Assembly (NCBI GenBank): GCA_000697475.1
Contig: JNEU01000922.1
Span: forward strand, 124,001 to 188,000
Origin: Lichtheimia corymbifera B2541
Taxonomy: Eukaryota > Mucoromycota > Mucoromycetes > Mucorales > Lichtheimiaceae
Direction: 5' to 3'
DNA length: 64,000 nt
Of this stretch, positions 54,208 through 64,000 are shown piece after piece (position 1 is the first letter of the stretch; every line of letters starts with the position of its first letter). Below the pieces are notes generated by a model. That model saw only the letters and a list, made by a program, of their open reading frames with translations, made no database searches and had not been told where the DNA came from. The translations under genes and the position numbers were made by a program.

Positions 54208-56024
54208 ATGTCACCAGTAACTCGACGACAGAAACGGCACAATCGCGTCAATTATGCAGAGAGTGAAAGCGATCACAGCGATTCAGAGTTTGATAGCACT
54301 AGTAGCAGCAGCAGCGACATGTCAGAGGACGAAGCAGTGACAAAAAAGACACCTACACGATCGAATCAGTGGGCAGAACTACAACGAGCCAGAGCACAAC
54401 AACGAAGAAGTCAATGGAAGGCAGCAGTGAACAAAAGGAAAAAGCCAACGATAGCACCACGAAGTATCAAGCGGTAATAGTAGAAAGGATATATCTAATA
54501 GCAAAAGAAGCTTATATTTGACATAGGCTTAATACAACAGCCATTACTCCTTTACAACGACGAACGCAAGATCGATTAGCAGCATCCACACCATATGAGA
54601 TTGCACGTGAACGATTACATGTATCTGCAGTACCAGATTCACTACCATGTCGCGAAGACGAGTTTGCCGATATTATGGGATTCGTGGAAGGTGCTGTCGA
54701 ATCAGGCACAGGCACATGTATTTGTATGTTGTATACTATACACACTTGTGGAATGCATTCTTACATAGAGTATCTTTGTGTAGATGTCGCCGGTGTACCT
54801 GGTACTGGTAAAACTGCCACTGTGCATGAAGTTATCCGACATTTACAATACAGAGTTGAGCAAAAGGTAGTGTGATCTAAGATGCATCTATGTATTTAGC
54901 GACTCAATCTCCTTGATAGGAACTACCAGCATTTAACTTTGTGGAAATCAATGGCATGAAGGTGACGGATCCGAATCAGGCGTACAGCATCTTGTGGCAA
55001 TCTCTCAACAAAGCTGACAACAATCGCCGTGTCACGTCCCACCATGCACTCGATCTACTGGAGGCCAAATTCAGCACTGAGAAACCTGATGATATGACAA
55101 CGTAAGCAAAAGTCAACTATGAACGTCTCTATATATATTTTACTGATATGCCATGCCAGTGTGGTGTTGATGGATGAATTGGATTTATTGGTGACCAAAA
55201 AGCAGACCGTCATGTACAACTTTTTCGAATGGCCGAATCGACCCAATTCCAAGCTTGTGGTAGTAGCCATCGCCAATACCATGGATTTACCGGAACGCAT
55301 ATTGACCAATAAGGTATCCAGTCGATTAGGTAAGGAACAAAAGAGAAATACCACCCTTTTAGCCGACTTACATATATTCTCTATACCAGGTTTGACGCGA
55401 ATCAACTTTGAACCCTACACACATCGGCAATTATATCAAATTGTGGATTCTCGTCTGGAAGGAGTGGATGCATTCGAAACGGAAGCTGTGGAGTTTGCCG
55501 CACGCAAAGTGAGTGCTGTAAGCGGTGATGCAAGACGTGCACTGGATATATGTCGACGCGCTGTGGAAATTGTTGAAGCACAACACAATGCAACCACAAA
55601 GCCATCATCAACATCGTTATCAACCACCAATCAAGTTACACGTGTTACCATCCCAACGATCAATCAAGCTATCAAAGAAATGCTTCAATCACCCTTTGTG
55701 GCGTCTGTACAATCCTATGCCCTTCATCAAAAGTTATTCTTGGTATCCGTCATGCACAGTATACGGCAATCGGGTCTCGGTGAAGTGAGATTCAGCGATG
55801 TGGCCATGTACCATATTCGAGCTTGCACTTGGAGCAATATTGAACCACCCACCATGAGTGATTTGATGCAAGTATGCCAGTCGCTGGGTCAGGCTCGTGC
55901 ATTGGTGATCGAGGATGGCAGGACCGATTTGATGATGCGTATCTCTCTCAACATTGCCACAGAAGATATCAAGATGGGATGCAAGGATGATAGACTTATC
56001 ACACGACTATTAGTGAATGCATGA
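54208..56024 (+). CDS. ORC1: Origin recognition complex subunit 1, without BAH domain
   Basis: AAA+ ATPase subunit of the origin recognition complex that loads MCM with Cdc6. Exons 54208-54473, 54527-54723, 54784-54866, 54920-55101, 55160-55329 and 55390-56024 give 510 aa. The N-terminal 90 residues are basic/acidic disordered sequence. Then come Walker A (GVPGTGKTA, about 158-166), Walker B with the Orc1-type extension ([19 protein letters not shown]), sensor 1 ([10 protein letters not shown]), the arginine finger region ([18 protein letters not shown]), sensor 2 ([13 protein letters not shown]) and a winged helix. The DELDLLxTKKQ and [13 protein letters not shown] phrases separate it from Cdc6. 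No BAH domain precedes the ATPase, and there is no room for one upstream because RTT109 starts 149 bp away. Confidence 0.93.
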
Positions 56025-56202
56025 TCATAATAAAACTCAAGGACATTTAAAACAATATTGCAAGGCAATCAGTTTGCGCATTTTTTTATTATTTACAGCA
56101 GTAAATGTTCCCTTTTAGGGGGTTTGCTCAAAAACAGGAAAACGAGAGGTTCGCCCTTAGATAATGCAATGATGCATGTTGGGAAAGTCGAGTTTGGTGT
56201 GT

Positions 56203-57609
56203 TTAAGCTTGGGGGCAGTCGCGGGACTAAACGAGCACACATATATATAAGAATCGTGTTCTTTGTCATCAATAAATGAAATGATACTTACAATGTGACC
56301 AGGTTGTTGGCAGTTGTAGCAAAGCTTCTCTTGTTGGGGTTGATCGCACTCACGAGAGATATGGCCAAAGCTCTATTATATAACATGAATAAACCCCATC
56401 CATGTAAAAATCCTTAATCCAACCAAATACTTACACCGCAGTTGTAGCACTTTTGACCGGATTGACCAGAGGGGCACCTATGGATGGATACATATGCGTG
56501 AGATAACTTGGAAATGCAAGTGCTGCATTTTGTTTATATCGATTCTTACTCGCGGCTAATGTGGCCAGAACCACCGCAGTTATAGCAAGTCTTGCCACCA
56601 AATGAGCGACCACCACCGAAGCTGTTGCCACCTTCAGGGCAGTTGCGAGAGATGTGACCACTCTTGCCGCACTAAAATACAAGTCAGGAAACATCATCCT
56701 TATAACCCACTATAAAAATGCTTACGTTGTAGCAGGCAGGACCACTGGCATTGTCATCACCAGCTTCGGGGCAATCACGGGACTATCATATTCTATATCA
56801 GAAAAATGTGCCACATGGGATACACGAAAAGACGCGTATGACACTTACCAAATGGCCAGGTTGGTTGCACTTGTAGCAAAGTCTCTCAGCACGGGGCTCA
56901 GTGCTGCAATGAAAAAGATAGACGTGTTCATACTTTTTTTCGTTGAAACGGATATCATTGATTGCTTACCAGTCCTTGCTCATATGGCCTTCCTGGTTGC
57001 AGTTGTAGCTGAAAGAAAGAGTAGCAATTTAGTATCCCTGTATCGCCCCTGCTTCACAGCAACGATGCTAAGCTTGATTCTTTTCCCTCCCCGTTCCTCC
57101 TTTTTTCTTTGTCTCACTGCTTACCAAACGGATTGAGCCTTGGGGCAGTCCTTAGCCTGATGACCAACTGTAACATACAAAAGAAACAACACAATCAAAA
57201 ATAAGATGACATGATTCATTTTGACGACTCCAAAAAAACAAACACGCCTCATCATCAGTTTATTGGTTTCTTGTTTTCACATTGCGTATGCAAAAGAACC
57301 ATGCTCAAGTTAAGCATCAGAAACGCCACATCATCATCATCCATCTCAACTCTCTCTCTCTCTCTTTCCTAATGGCATAGCTAGAGAAGACACTGGAACA
57401 AGTCGCAGCAACCGGCAAGAGTGGATATAAAATAATGTGTGTAGTTTCCTTGGCATCCTAACGAGCGCACAATCCTGTATATATACACACGCACGGTGAC
57501 GAACATCTCCTCTCACACACGCACGCACTCTCTCTCACTCCACAGATAAAGAAATAAACTACTTGCATTCACCGCACTTGTAGCAGCCACGACCGGGACG
57601 GAAAGACAT
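56203..57609 (-). CDS. GIS2: GIS2/CNBP-type protein with seven CCHC zinc knuckles
   Basis: Cytoplasmic single-stranded nucleic-acid-binding protein associated with polysomes and stress granules. Nine exons (57567-57609, 57125-57167, 56970-57008, 56849-56903, 56726-56782, 56550-56671, 56435-56477, 56292-56372, 56203-56226) give 168 aa, near the family's 150-180. Seven C-x2-C-x4-H-x4-C knuckles are present: CYKCGEFGHQAKDC, CYNCNQEGHMSKDC, CYKCNQPGHLSRDC, CYNCGKSGHISRNC, CYNCGGSGHISREC, CYNCGSFGHISREC and CYNCQQPGHISRDC. Almost every knuckle is cut by an intron. Intron 1 needs a GC donor (T/GCAAGT): only that junction gives knuckle one its correct spacing. A Gly/Phe/Arg (RGG-like) insert lies between knuckles four and five. 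Confidence 0.94.
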
Positions 57610-57991
57610 GTTTTTTGTATAAAGAAAAGAAAAAGGGAGGGAAAGATTAAAACCAAAGCAAATGGGAGGCTTTTGTCTCAAATGAGAGAGAAAAAAATTT
57701 GACCAGCAGGGACCAATCAAAAACGCGCGCATTGGCCACAAGGTGCCCGTTTCCCTGCTACACGACCGTCATTGACCGTCTTCCTTTTCGTGTAAATGCT
57801 TATCCTGATTCATGCAGCAAAACCCAATCAATCACAGAAAAAAAAAAGAGAAACCATATATTTGGGAAAAGCAATGAATACAAAATATCGCTCTATATCA
57901 TTACATGTGGTATGTAGGCAAAGAGCCCTAAAGCAGGGATAGGATAGGATAGGATAGAATATTAAGGCGTAGTATAAGGTACAGGTGATGA
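57610..57991. other. Intergenic, GIS2 upstream and P5 ATPase 3' flank
   Basis: Pyrimidine-rich leader on the GIS2 coding strand (about 57615-57660). Near 57933-57955 a short GGATA pentanucleotide repeat (four to five copies). No gene recognised. Confidence 0.5.
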
Positions 57992-60900
57992 TTATCGGGT
58001 TACAACGAGACGTTCCACAGGATACTTTTTGGCGAGCCAATCGTGGACAGGACCAAGAATAATCAAGCGTTCGTAAGCTAATGCAGCGACGACATAGCCC
58101 ATAGCCATGCCCCAGATTTTCCAGCGGAAGTCCCTAGGGAAGACATTGTGTCCAAGAGGGGTGTTGTATTGTTCAATGTAGGTGGGAGGTGGTGTATAAC
58201 CAATTTTCTCCAGCACGGCCGGCGTACCACAGTTGAAACGGAACAAGCAACCAAATCGGTTAGGATCAGCGAGCAAAAAGTAAGAAGCCATGATCATATA
58301 CACGGTCCACAAAAAGATCAAGACATAGTTGCGATAGATGGGGCGTCTGAACTTGTAGCCAAAGCTGAACACCGCGGCATTGTTGATAAACATGAAAAGA
58401 GCCATGATCGTCAATAACTCCGGTTCGTAACCATCAGCGAGCAACCACCATTTCGATAAGTCAACTGCGTTGCTGTCAAATTCATTGCAACGGAACCAGT
58501 CTATCGATATAAAATATTAGTATGCATATACTACCCCACATGTATATATATATCCATCACTTACCCTGCTGGTAAAGGAACTTGATGGCGGTACATAAGA
58601 ACAACCAGTTAAGAGCAACCAATCCAAGCGTAGATGCCATAGTTTGACCACCGAGTAAACGAGCAGTAGGACGTTGGGGTGCAAGTCGATCAGCAGCCTT
58701 GGATTGAGAAACAGCCCAAGTCAAGAGCACCGTGATAAATACGTCAATACCAATCCAGATATATTGCGACATACTGATCGAGAAATAAAAGGTGATCAAC
58801 TTGACCATCATCATTTGTTGGCCATACACTATAAAGGATATATAATAAGTCGTTTGTCTCTACGCATTCTTGTCATGCTACTTACAAATGAGATACTTGT
58901 AACCAGTGAGCGAAGTGGTAAGAGCAGCACGGCCTTGTCTAATCAATTCAACACATGACTTGACGCTACGGATACTAGTGCTGAAAGGCGACACAATAGA
59001 GGCTTCGGCATCGGACATGGCAATACCAACATGGGCAGCACGCAAAGCACCACAGTCATTACCACCATCACCCGTCATAGCAGTGATACCACGTTCCATA
59101 TGAAGTTGCACACATTGGACTTTGCCAGCAGGGGTCATACGAGCGAATACACGGATATCCAAAAGGTACTTGCGGATCATGTCATTGTCAACGAGCCATT
59201 GGAAAGCCTTGCCAGTAACAGCCAATTCAATAGGGGTGTGTTCCTTGTTCATCAAGTACTTGTCGGGATCCTCATCAGGGAAGGTTTCAGGCTCATCCAC
59301 ATCGGTCCATACAATACGGTTGTCCTTTTTATCAAGGTCACCAAGCAAAATACGTGAGTTGGGAAGGGCCATGCCACATTGACGAGCAATGAAGACACCA
59401 GTCAATGCAGTGTCACCAGTAATCATGATAGTGCGGGTATCACCAGCCTTGAGTTCAGCAATGTTCTCAGTGGTATCCTCCTTGAGTTGATTCTTGAAGA
59501 TGATAAGACCTGCAAAGCGGATTTGCTCCTCCATTTGATCACGAGTCCAGTTGCGGAAAGCACTCATGCCACCGATTTCTTCCAAGTCGAGTTCACGATG
59601 AGCAAGAGACAAAACCTATAGAATACAATTAGCATCATCCTATTACCACTTGCAACCATGAATGATACTTACATAACAACCTTGACGAGCCAAGTTGGAA
59701 GTGGTCAAATCGTAATCGGCAGGAATGGATTCAGGCTGACACAAGTCCTTGATCTTTTCATAAGCACCCTTGACAAAGATATGGACCTTGTTGGTAAGAG
59801 GATCGAGAATAGCAACGGACATGGACATGCGGGCATGAACAAACTCAAAGCGCTTGAGCACGTGAATAGGTTCCTTGATATCGGCAGTGGATGGTGGCGT
59901 CAAGGTATCAACGGCATCTGCAATACCCTTCTTGTCCTCAAGAGTCCAGCCAGAAGAACGGAACATTTCAATGTCGACAGGGTTACCAATGAATTGGCCA
60001 TTCAAGGTGGTGACAGCATGGCAGGTAGCAAGACCAATTTGCATCAAGCGAGGAACATCGGCGACCTTGTCATATTGTTGGCCAAATGAAGGAGCAACAC
60101 TCTTGGTCTTGTCGCCAGCAGTAGAGTCTTGGAAATCGGCAATGGGTTGAGCACCAAAGAATTCCAGGCCTTCCTTGGTCAATGTACCGGTCTTGTCAAA
60201 GCAAAAGAGTTGCACTGTGATTGAAATAGGGTGAGTATGAATTTGTTTGTACACGTGACAAGAAGAAAAGAGCTTACCTTTGCCAGCCATCAAGATACGA
60301 GGGAGATCCACACAGTAAATCTTCTTATCACGAAGACGACCTGAAGCAACCGATTGACCGACAACAAGAGCCGCTGGAAGCAAAGGAGAGAGCAATTGAC
60401 AAATACAAAACATGGCGTACAACCAAGCACCTAAGAAACAATGCATACATAGGTGAGTGATATCATTTAAACAAAAGAGTCCGGTTCTATACTTACTTGT
60501 GCCTGATGTATAAAAGTAGATAGCAAAGGCCAAGCAAATAGCACCGCAGATAAGCAAGATGAGAATAGTGATTCTGAGTTGTTGGTTGAAAATAAAGGAG
60601 ACTGGAGAAGGGAAAAGAATCTTCTTGACAAGTTGACCCTTATCAGTGGCAGTACCAGTTTCAGTAGCAAGAGCAGTAACACGTTCACCTTCTTGAGTAG
60701 GTTGTGCTTGAGACATGGTGGTACCACAAAAGAGGGTGGAGATTTTACCAGAGCCAAGGCGGTTGTATACAGAGTTATCATCCGTACGCAAGGGGAATTT
60801 ACGAATGGGCAAAGGCTCACCCGTTAAGGAACTTTCATCGGCCACGATATTGCCAGTGAGAATAACAGCATCACAAGGGGCTACTTGACCTTCCGCCACT

Positions 60901-62926
60901 TCAAATACATCGCCTGGCACAAGGTCAGCTGTAGACATCTCCTTCCATTGGCCATCACGCAAGATATTGACATTGTCGGTATATTCTGCCATCTTTTTGA
61001 TACGACGTTCAGATCGAAGACGGATAAACACGTTGACCATGGCAGAGAGCAAAATGACAGCCGTATCAGAAATACCCACTTGCCCTATATAGAGTGTTGG
61101 TGAATCCATTCTTGACAAGCATAATGTTAAGGATGATGATGATACTTACAATAAGCAAAGTAGTAAAACAGCCAGAGCATGGTGAATTGATAAATGTAGA
61201 AAAAGTTGGAGAATTCACGCATAAAGGCCATAAAGACGTTGGGCACATAAACACTGATAAAGTTGGGACCAATCATTTCTTCACGACGAGCAGCTTCTTC
61301 AGTCGTAAGACCACCATTCAAACGAGCAAGCTCACCGCTCGTCTCACCAAGATCAAAAGAGTGGGGTTTGAATGTTTCAGTCTCAGGCTCATAGAGATAG
61401 CGAGTGCATTGGTAGACGAAATAGCGTGCACCAGTGGTAGTGGTGGCCATCTTGGAGGTGGAAACAACAACATCCAAACCAAGCAACTTGCAGCCAATAT
61501 CTTGCATTTGGTTTACAATGTCAGTCAACCTGTCAGTCTGATCTTGAAGGAAAATAGTGGCTAATGCAAAAGAGTAATTAGAATTGGATACCATTGTTTG
61601 CATGTGTGAATACTTACGTGCTTGGTATCTTTCAATTTGCACATAGTGAGCATCGGCATACGAGCAACGAATACGGAAAAAGTTCATGAGACGATGCTTA
61701 AAGATAGCAATCGAACCAAACCAGAAGAAGAGGATGTACCACATGGCAATGAAAACCGAGCTTTGAACAATTTGACTGCCACGGAACATGAGGTACTCAT
61801 CATAGTAATCCTTGGTCATCATAATCTCATAAGCGATCATGCCAATTGTTTGGACAATGAAAAGGCCAAAGCAAAGGAAGCCAACAGGGTCAGTCTTGTA
61901 ACCTTTGATCACCATGTGGTCGTCTTCATCGCTGGATGCGTCTGATACGCTGTCCTTATCATTACCCTGTTTGGATGGTGCGGTTAGCAATCTCGTTATC
62001 CAATCATCATCATTGCAAACTCTTTTTACTTACCGAGCCCCCAGCTTGGTTAGCCTTTTTCTCATTGGTGCCGGAATGGATGGAATCCTTTTCAATGGAA
62101 GAGGGTACTTTTTCATTCATCTCAGCATGACGTTCAGCAGCTTTGGATAAGGCCACCATGTTGATCTATGTTGACTCTTGTCAATATATCATGTGGGGGT
62201 GACCAGTGCGCTTTCAAACTGTTATCTCCGCCCGCAAATTCCGCCCTTACCTTTTCGCGAAGACGTTTATACAACACCCAAAAGACAAGCATAGCAACGC
62301 AGGAGCCATAGAACGCATACAAGGCAATGAATGCTGGTTCATGATAGTTCAATTCACCATAGTCAGGTGTTGGGCATTCACCCCACATGACGTCTGCAGG
62401 GTTGGCCCCATCCCATGCAGGAGTTGAGGTCGACACACCGAGATCAAGGGCACAGGCTTCAGCACTTTGTTCAGACTTGTTGGTGGCAACAAAGTTTGGA
62501 ATATCAACACGTTGCCCCTTCAAACAAGCATACACAGGAACTTGAATTTCAGGAGCACCAGGGCAAGCACAAGCTGATGTCAAACCAGCAGGGCATGAAT
62601 CACGACACTGGCCATCAACACAATACGTTTGGCCTGCAGGGCAACTAGGGCGCACCGATTCAGGGCAATTAGCAATATCGCGTACACAAAGAGGCGAACA
62701 AGGATAAGCATTATAAGTTGGTAAAGAGCACTGGGTTCCGTTCAGATGTTGACCATTGACTTTTTTATAAATGTCAGTAACGAGCACAAGCATCACAAAG
62801 CCGTCAACGTATAATATTTATATTACCTGTATGCCATTTGGGTGTGGCCAGCACAGCGACTGGTAATGATATACAAAGGGCCAAGACCCAAACAAGTTTT
62901 GAAAATGGCGGTTTATTACCTGCCAT
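57992..62926 (-). CDS. P5-type P-ATPase with secreted Cys-rich N-terminal domain
   Basis: Membrane transport ATPase of the P5 class (relatives: Spf1/ATP13A1 and Ypk9/ATP13A2). Ten exons from 62827-62926 through 62251-62759, 62034-62165, 61618-61966, 61150-61560, 60497-61084, 60278-60430, 59673-60214, 58886-59615, 58565-58828 and 57992-58500 (11 in all) give 1428 aa. A signal peptide (ALCISLPVAVLA) is followed by a domain of about 180 residues with roughly 18 cysteines (CSLPTYNAYPCSPLC, CVDGQCRDSC), then a membrane helix (ALYAFYGSCVAMLVFWVLY) and a cytosolic linker before the ATPase core. Core motifs: actuator SSLTGEP, phosphorylation site FCFDKTGTLTKEG (Asp754), MITGDTALTG and the P5-type hinge GDGGNDCGALRAAHVGIA. 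The membrane-helix-4 motif is SPLLPAAL, nearer to P5B (PPALP) than P5A. Polyamine or cation transport is therefore plausible but unproven. Confidence 0.92.
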
Positions 62927-64000
62927 CTTGTCAAGATAGATAGAAAAAGAGAAAGGAGTAAAAAAGACAATCAAAAAATCGCAGGAGGCACTGTGATTTG
63001 CTTTTAAGTATGGGGAAGTTTCATGTTACACAGAGCTCGGATCGCCTAGAGAAAGAGAAAGAGAGCCTGAGTTTTATTTTTTGATCGTTGCCTTGGCGCA
63101 CCCGCCGCTCACACTTTTTGCAAATAACCTTTGCACACCAAAAAAATTTAAAGTGCACGCTTATGTTACAGTGCATGGTGTGTCCATATGGAGTGTATCG
63201 GAAAAGCTGGCTATGAAAGCCGACATTTCATGTTAGTGAGGGTCATTTTGCATATGAGAATAGGCTTATCGACATAATCCCATTACGTATTTCGAATCAA
63301 TGACTTCCCTTGCTTTCCTTTTTCTTTTTGTCAGGTATATCAGGTGGGAACTTCTTTACTTTTACAGAATAAATCAAATCCAGCAGTCTATGACGCAGTG
63401 GCCAAGACATAGATGGAAAGTAGGTTTCACAACGTACCACTTGGAATCCGTTTTCTACCATTCTCTGAAGGAGCTGGTAAACTAGCTGTAACGATGTACA
63501 AAATAAGAGAGGTAATGACCGCATATGTAAAGTGAGCCTCTACCAACAACCCAAACACCTGGGTCGTCTTTTAGACGTCTTTGATCAAACGCTTCTTGTC
63601 CATACAATTCACGTTATTCTTGGTGTCACAAGTTTGCGGCATTGTCAAAAGTGAAATCGCGATTTGAAGGATGCCTGTGTGTGTGGCGTGTGTGTGTATG
63701 CATTATCAACAATGCTTACTTTACATAAACCATGGTCGTGATGATGGTTGCAAAACTTCCTCCCCCTCTTCCCCCCATCCCCGAAAATATCGGACATCGC
63801 CGTGGTAATGGGCAAACGCATGTTGTTTGCCATGTGCATGCACGGATGATTGTATCAACCCGTTTTCATCATGAGCCACGATATGATGGCTATGGCTTTT
63901 TTTGACCCTGAAGCTTAGTTGTCCTTATATATCAGGGCAAACCACGTTTACGACAGCTGTTACGTAAAATTCCAAACCCAAATGCTCATTCTCGTCAGGA
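62927..64000. other. Right-end intergenic region
   Basis: Upstream of the P5 ATPase is a pyrimidine-rich leader on its coding strand. A 75-codon minus-strand open frame at 63297-63524 (containing MVENGFQVVRCETYFPSMSW and a Lys-rich end) looks faintly protein-like and could be the terminal exon of a gene extending rightwards. I could not link it to a convincing upstream exon or a family. Confidence 0.4.

Noticed and set aside
63297..63524. 75-codon minus-strand ORF as an independent gene
   Set aside because: Partly protein-like, but with no convincing start context or upstream exon; mentioned only in the right-end description.

Overview
The window is eukaryotic nuclear DNA from a filamentous fungus. 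Genes are broken by many short GT-AG introns (mostly 40-130 nt), 3' ends of convergent genes nearly touch, and the gene set is fungal: an RTT109-type histone acetyltransferase, a monopolin (Csm1/Pcs1) subunit, a Num1/Mcp5-type cortical PH protein, an LRO1-type PDAT, and a GPI-anchored Ser-rich surface protein. Zinc-finger proteins with poly-Gln/Thr/Ser tails and a multi-exon gene of unknown family recall Mucoromycota (Mucorales-like), but that placement is inference. No rRNA, tRNA, CRISPR array or intact transposon was recognised. For most multi-exon genes I joined exons by hand, and the summed lengths are multiples of three with no internal stop.

Layout. 1-10 kb: secreted phosphoesterase (+), ceramide synthase (+), a 263-bp tandem repeat, an unknown 9-exon gene (-) and a GPI-anchored secreted protein (-). 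10-24 kb: LARP1 (-), CstF-50/CSTF1 (+) converging on a Num1/Mcp5-like PH protein (-), then monopolin Pcs1/Csm1 (+) converging on a DDX59-like zf-HIT DEAD-box helicase (-). 24-26 kb: gene-poor DNA with a two-level repeat (about 522-bp units, three related subunits each). 26-36 kb: VIP1 inositol pyrophosphate kinase (+), RPS5/uS7 (-), a possible tiny PPxY protein (+) and a 1150-aa PH-Sec7-PH protein (+). 36-40 kb: a decayed multi-exon gene (-). 40-48 kb: three two-finger C2H2 genes (+) with phosphomannomutase SEC53 (-) between the first two, and long intergenic stretches. 48-64 kb: PIG-F/GPI11 (+), LRO1 (+), RTT109 (-) divergent from ORC1 (+), GIS2/CNBP (-), and a P5-type P-ATPase (-) with a secreted Cys-rich N-terminal domain.

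Functional themes. Eukaryotic gene order rarely reflects pathways, but several genes share processes: GPI and mannose metabolism (SEC53, PIG-F, a GPI-anchored protein), lipids (ceramide synthase, PDAT, phosphoesterase), chromosome duplication and segregation (ORC1, RTT109, Pcs1/Csm1), and mRNA fate (LARP1, CstF-50, DDX59-like, GIS2, RPS5).

Most unusual observations: eight perfectly identical 60-bp repeats inside the RTT109 coding region; a Sec7 domain whose catalytic glutamate position is Asn; a 518-aa unknown protein with a possible degenerate PD-(D/E)xK-like core; GC-AG introns required in GIS2 and LRO1; an ORC1 without a BAH domain sharing a 149-bp promoter with RTT109; and the two repeat arrays.
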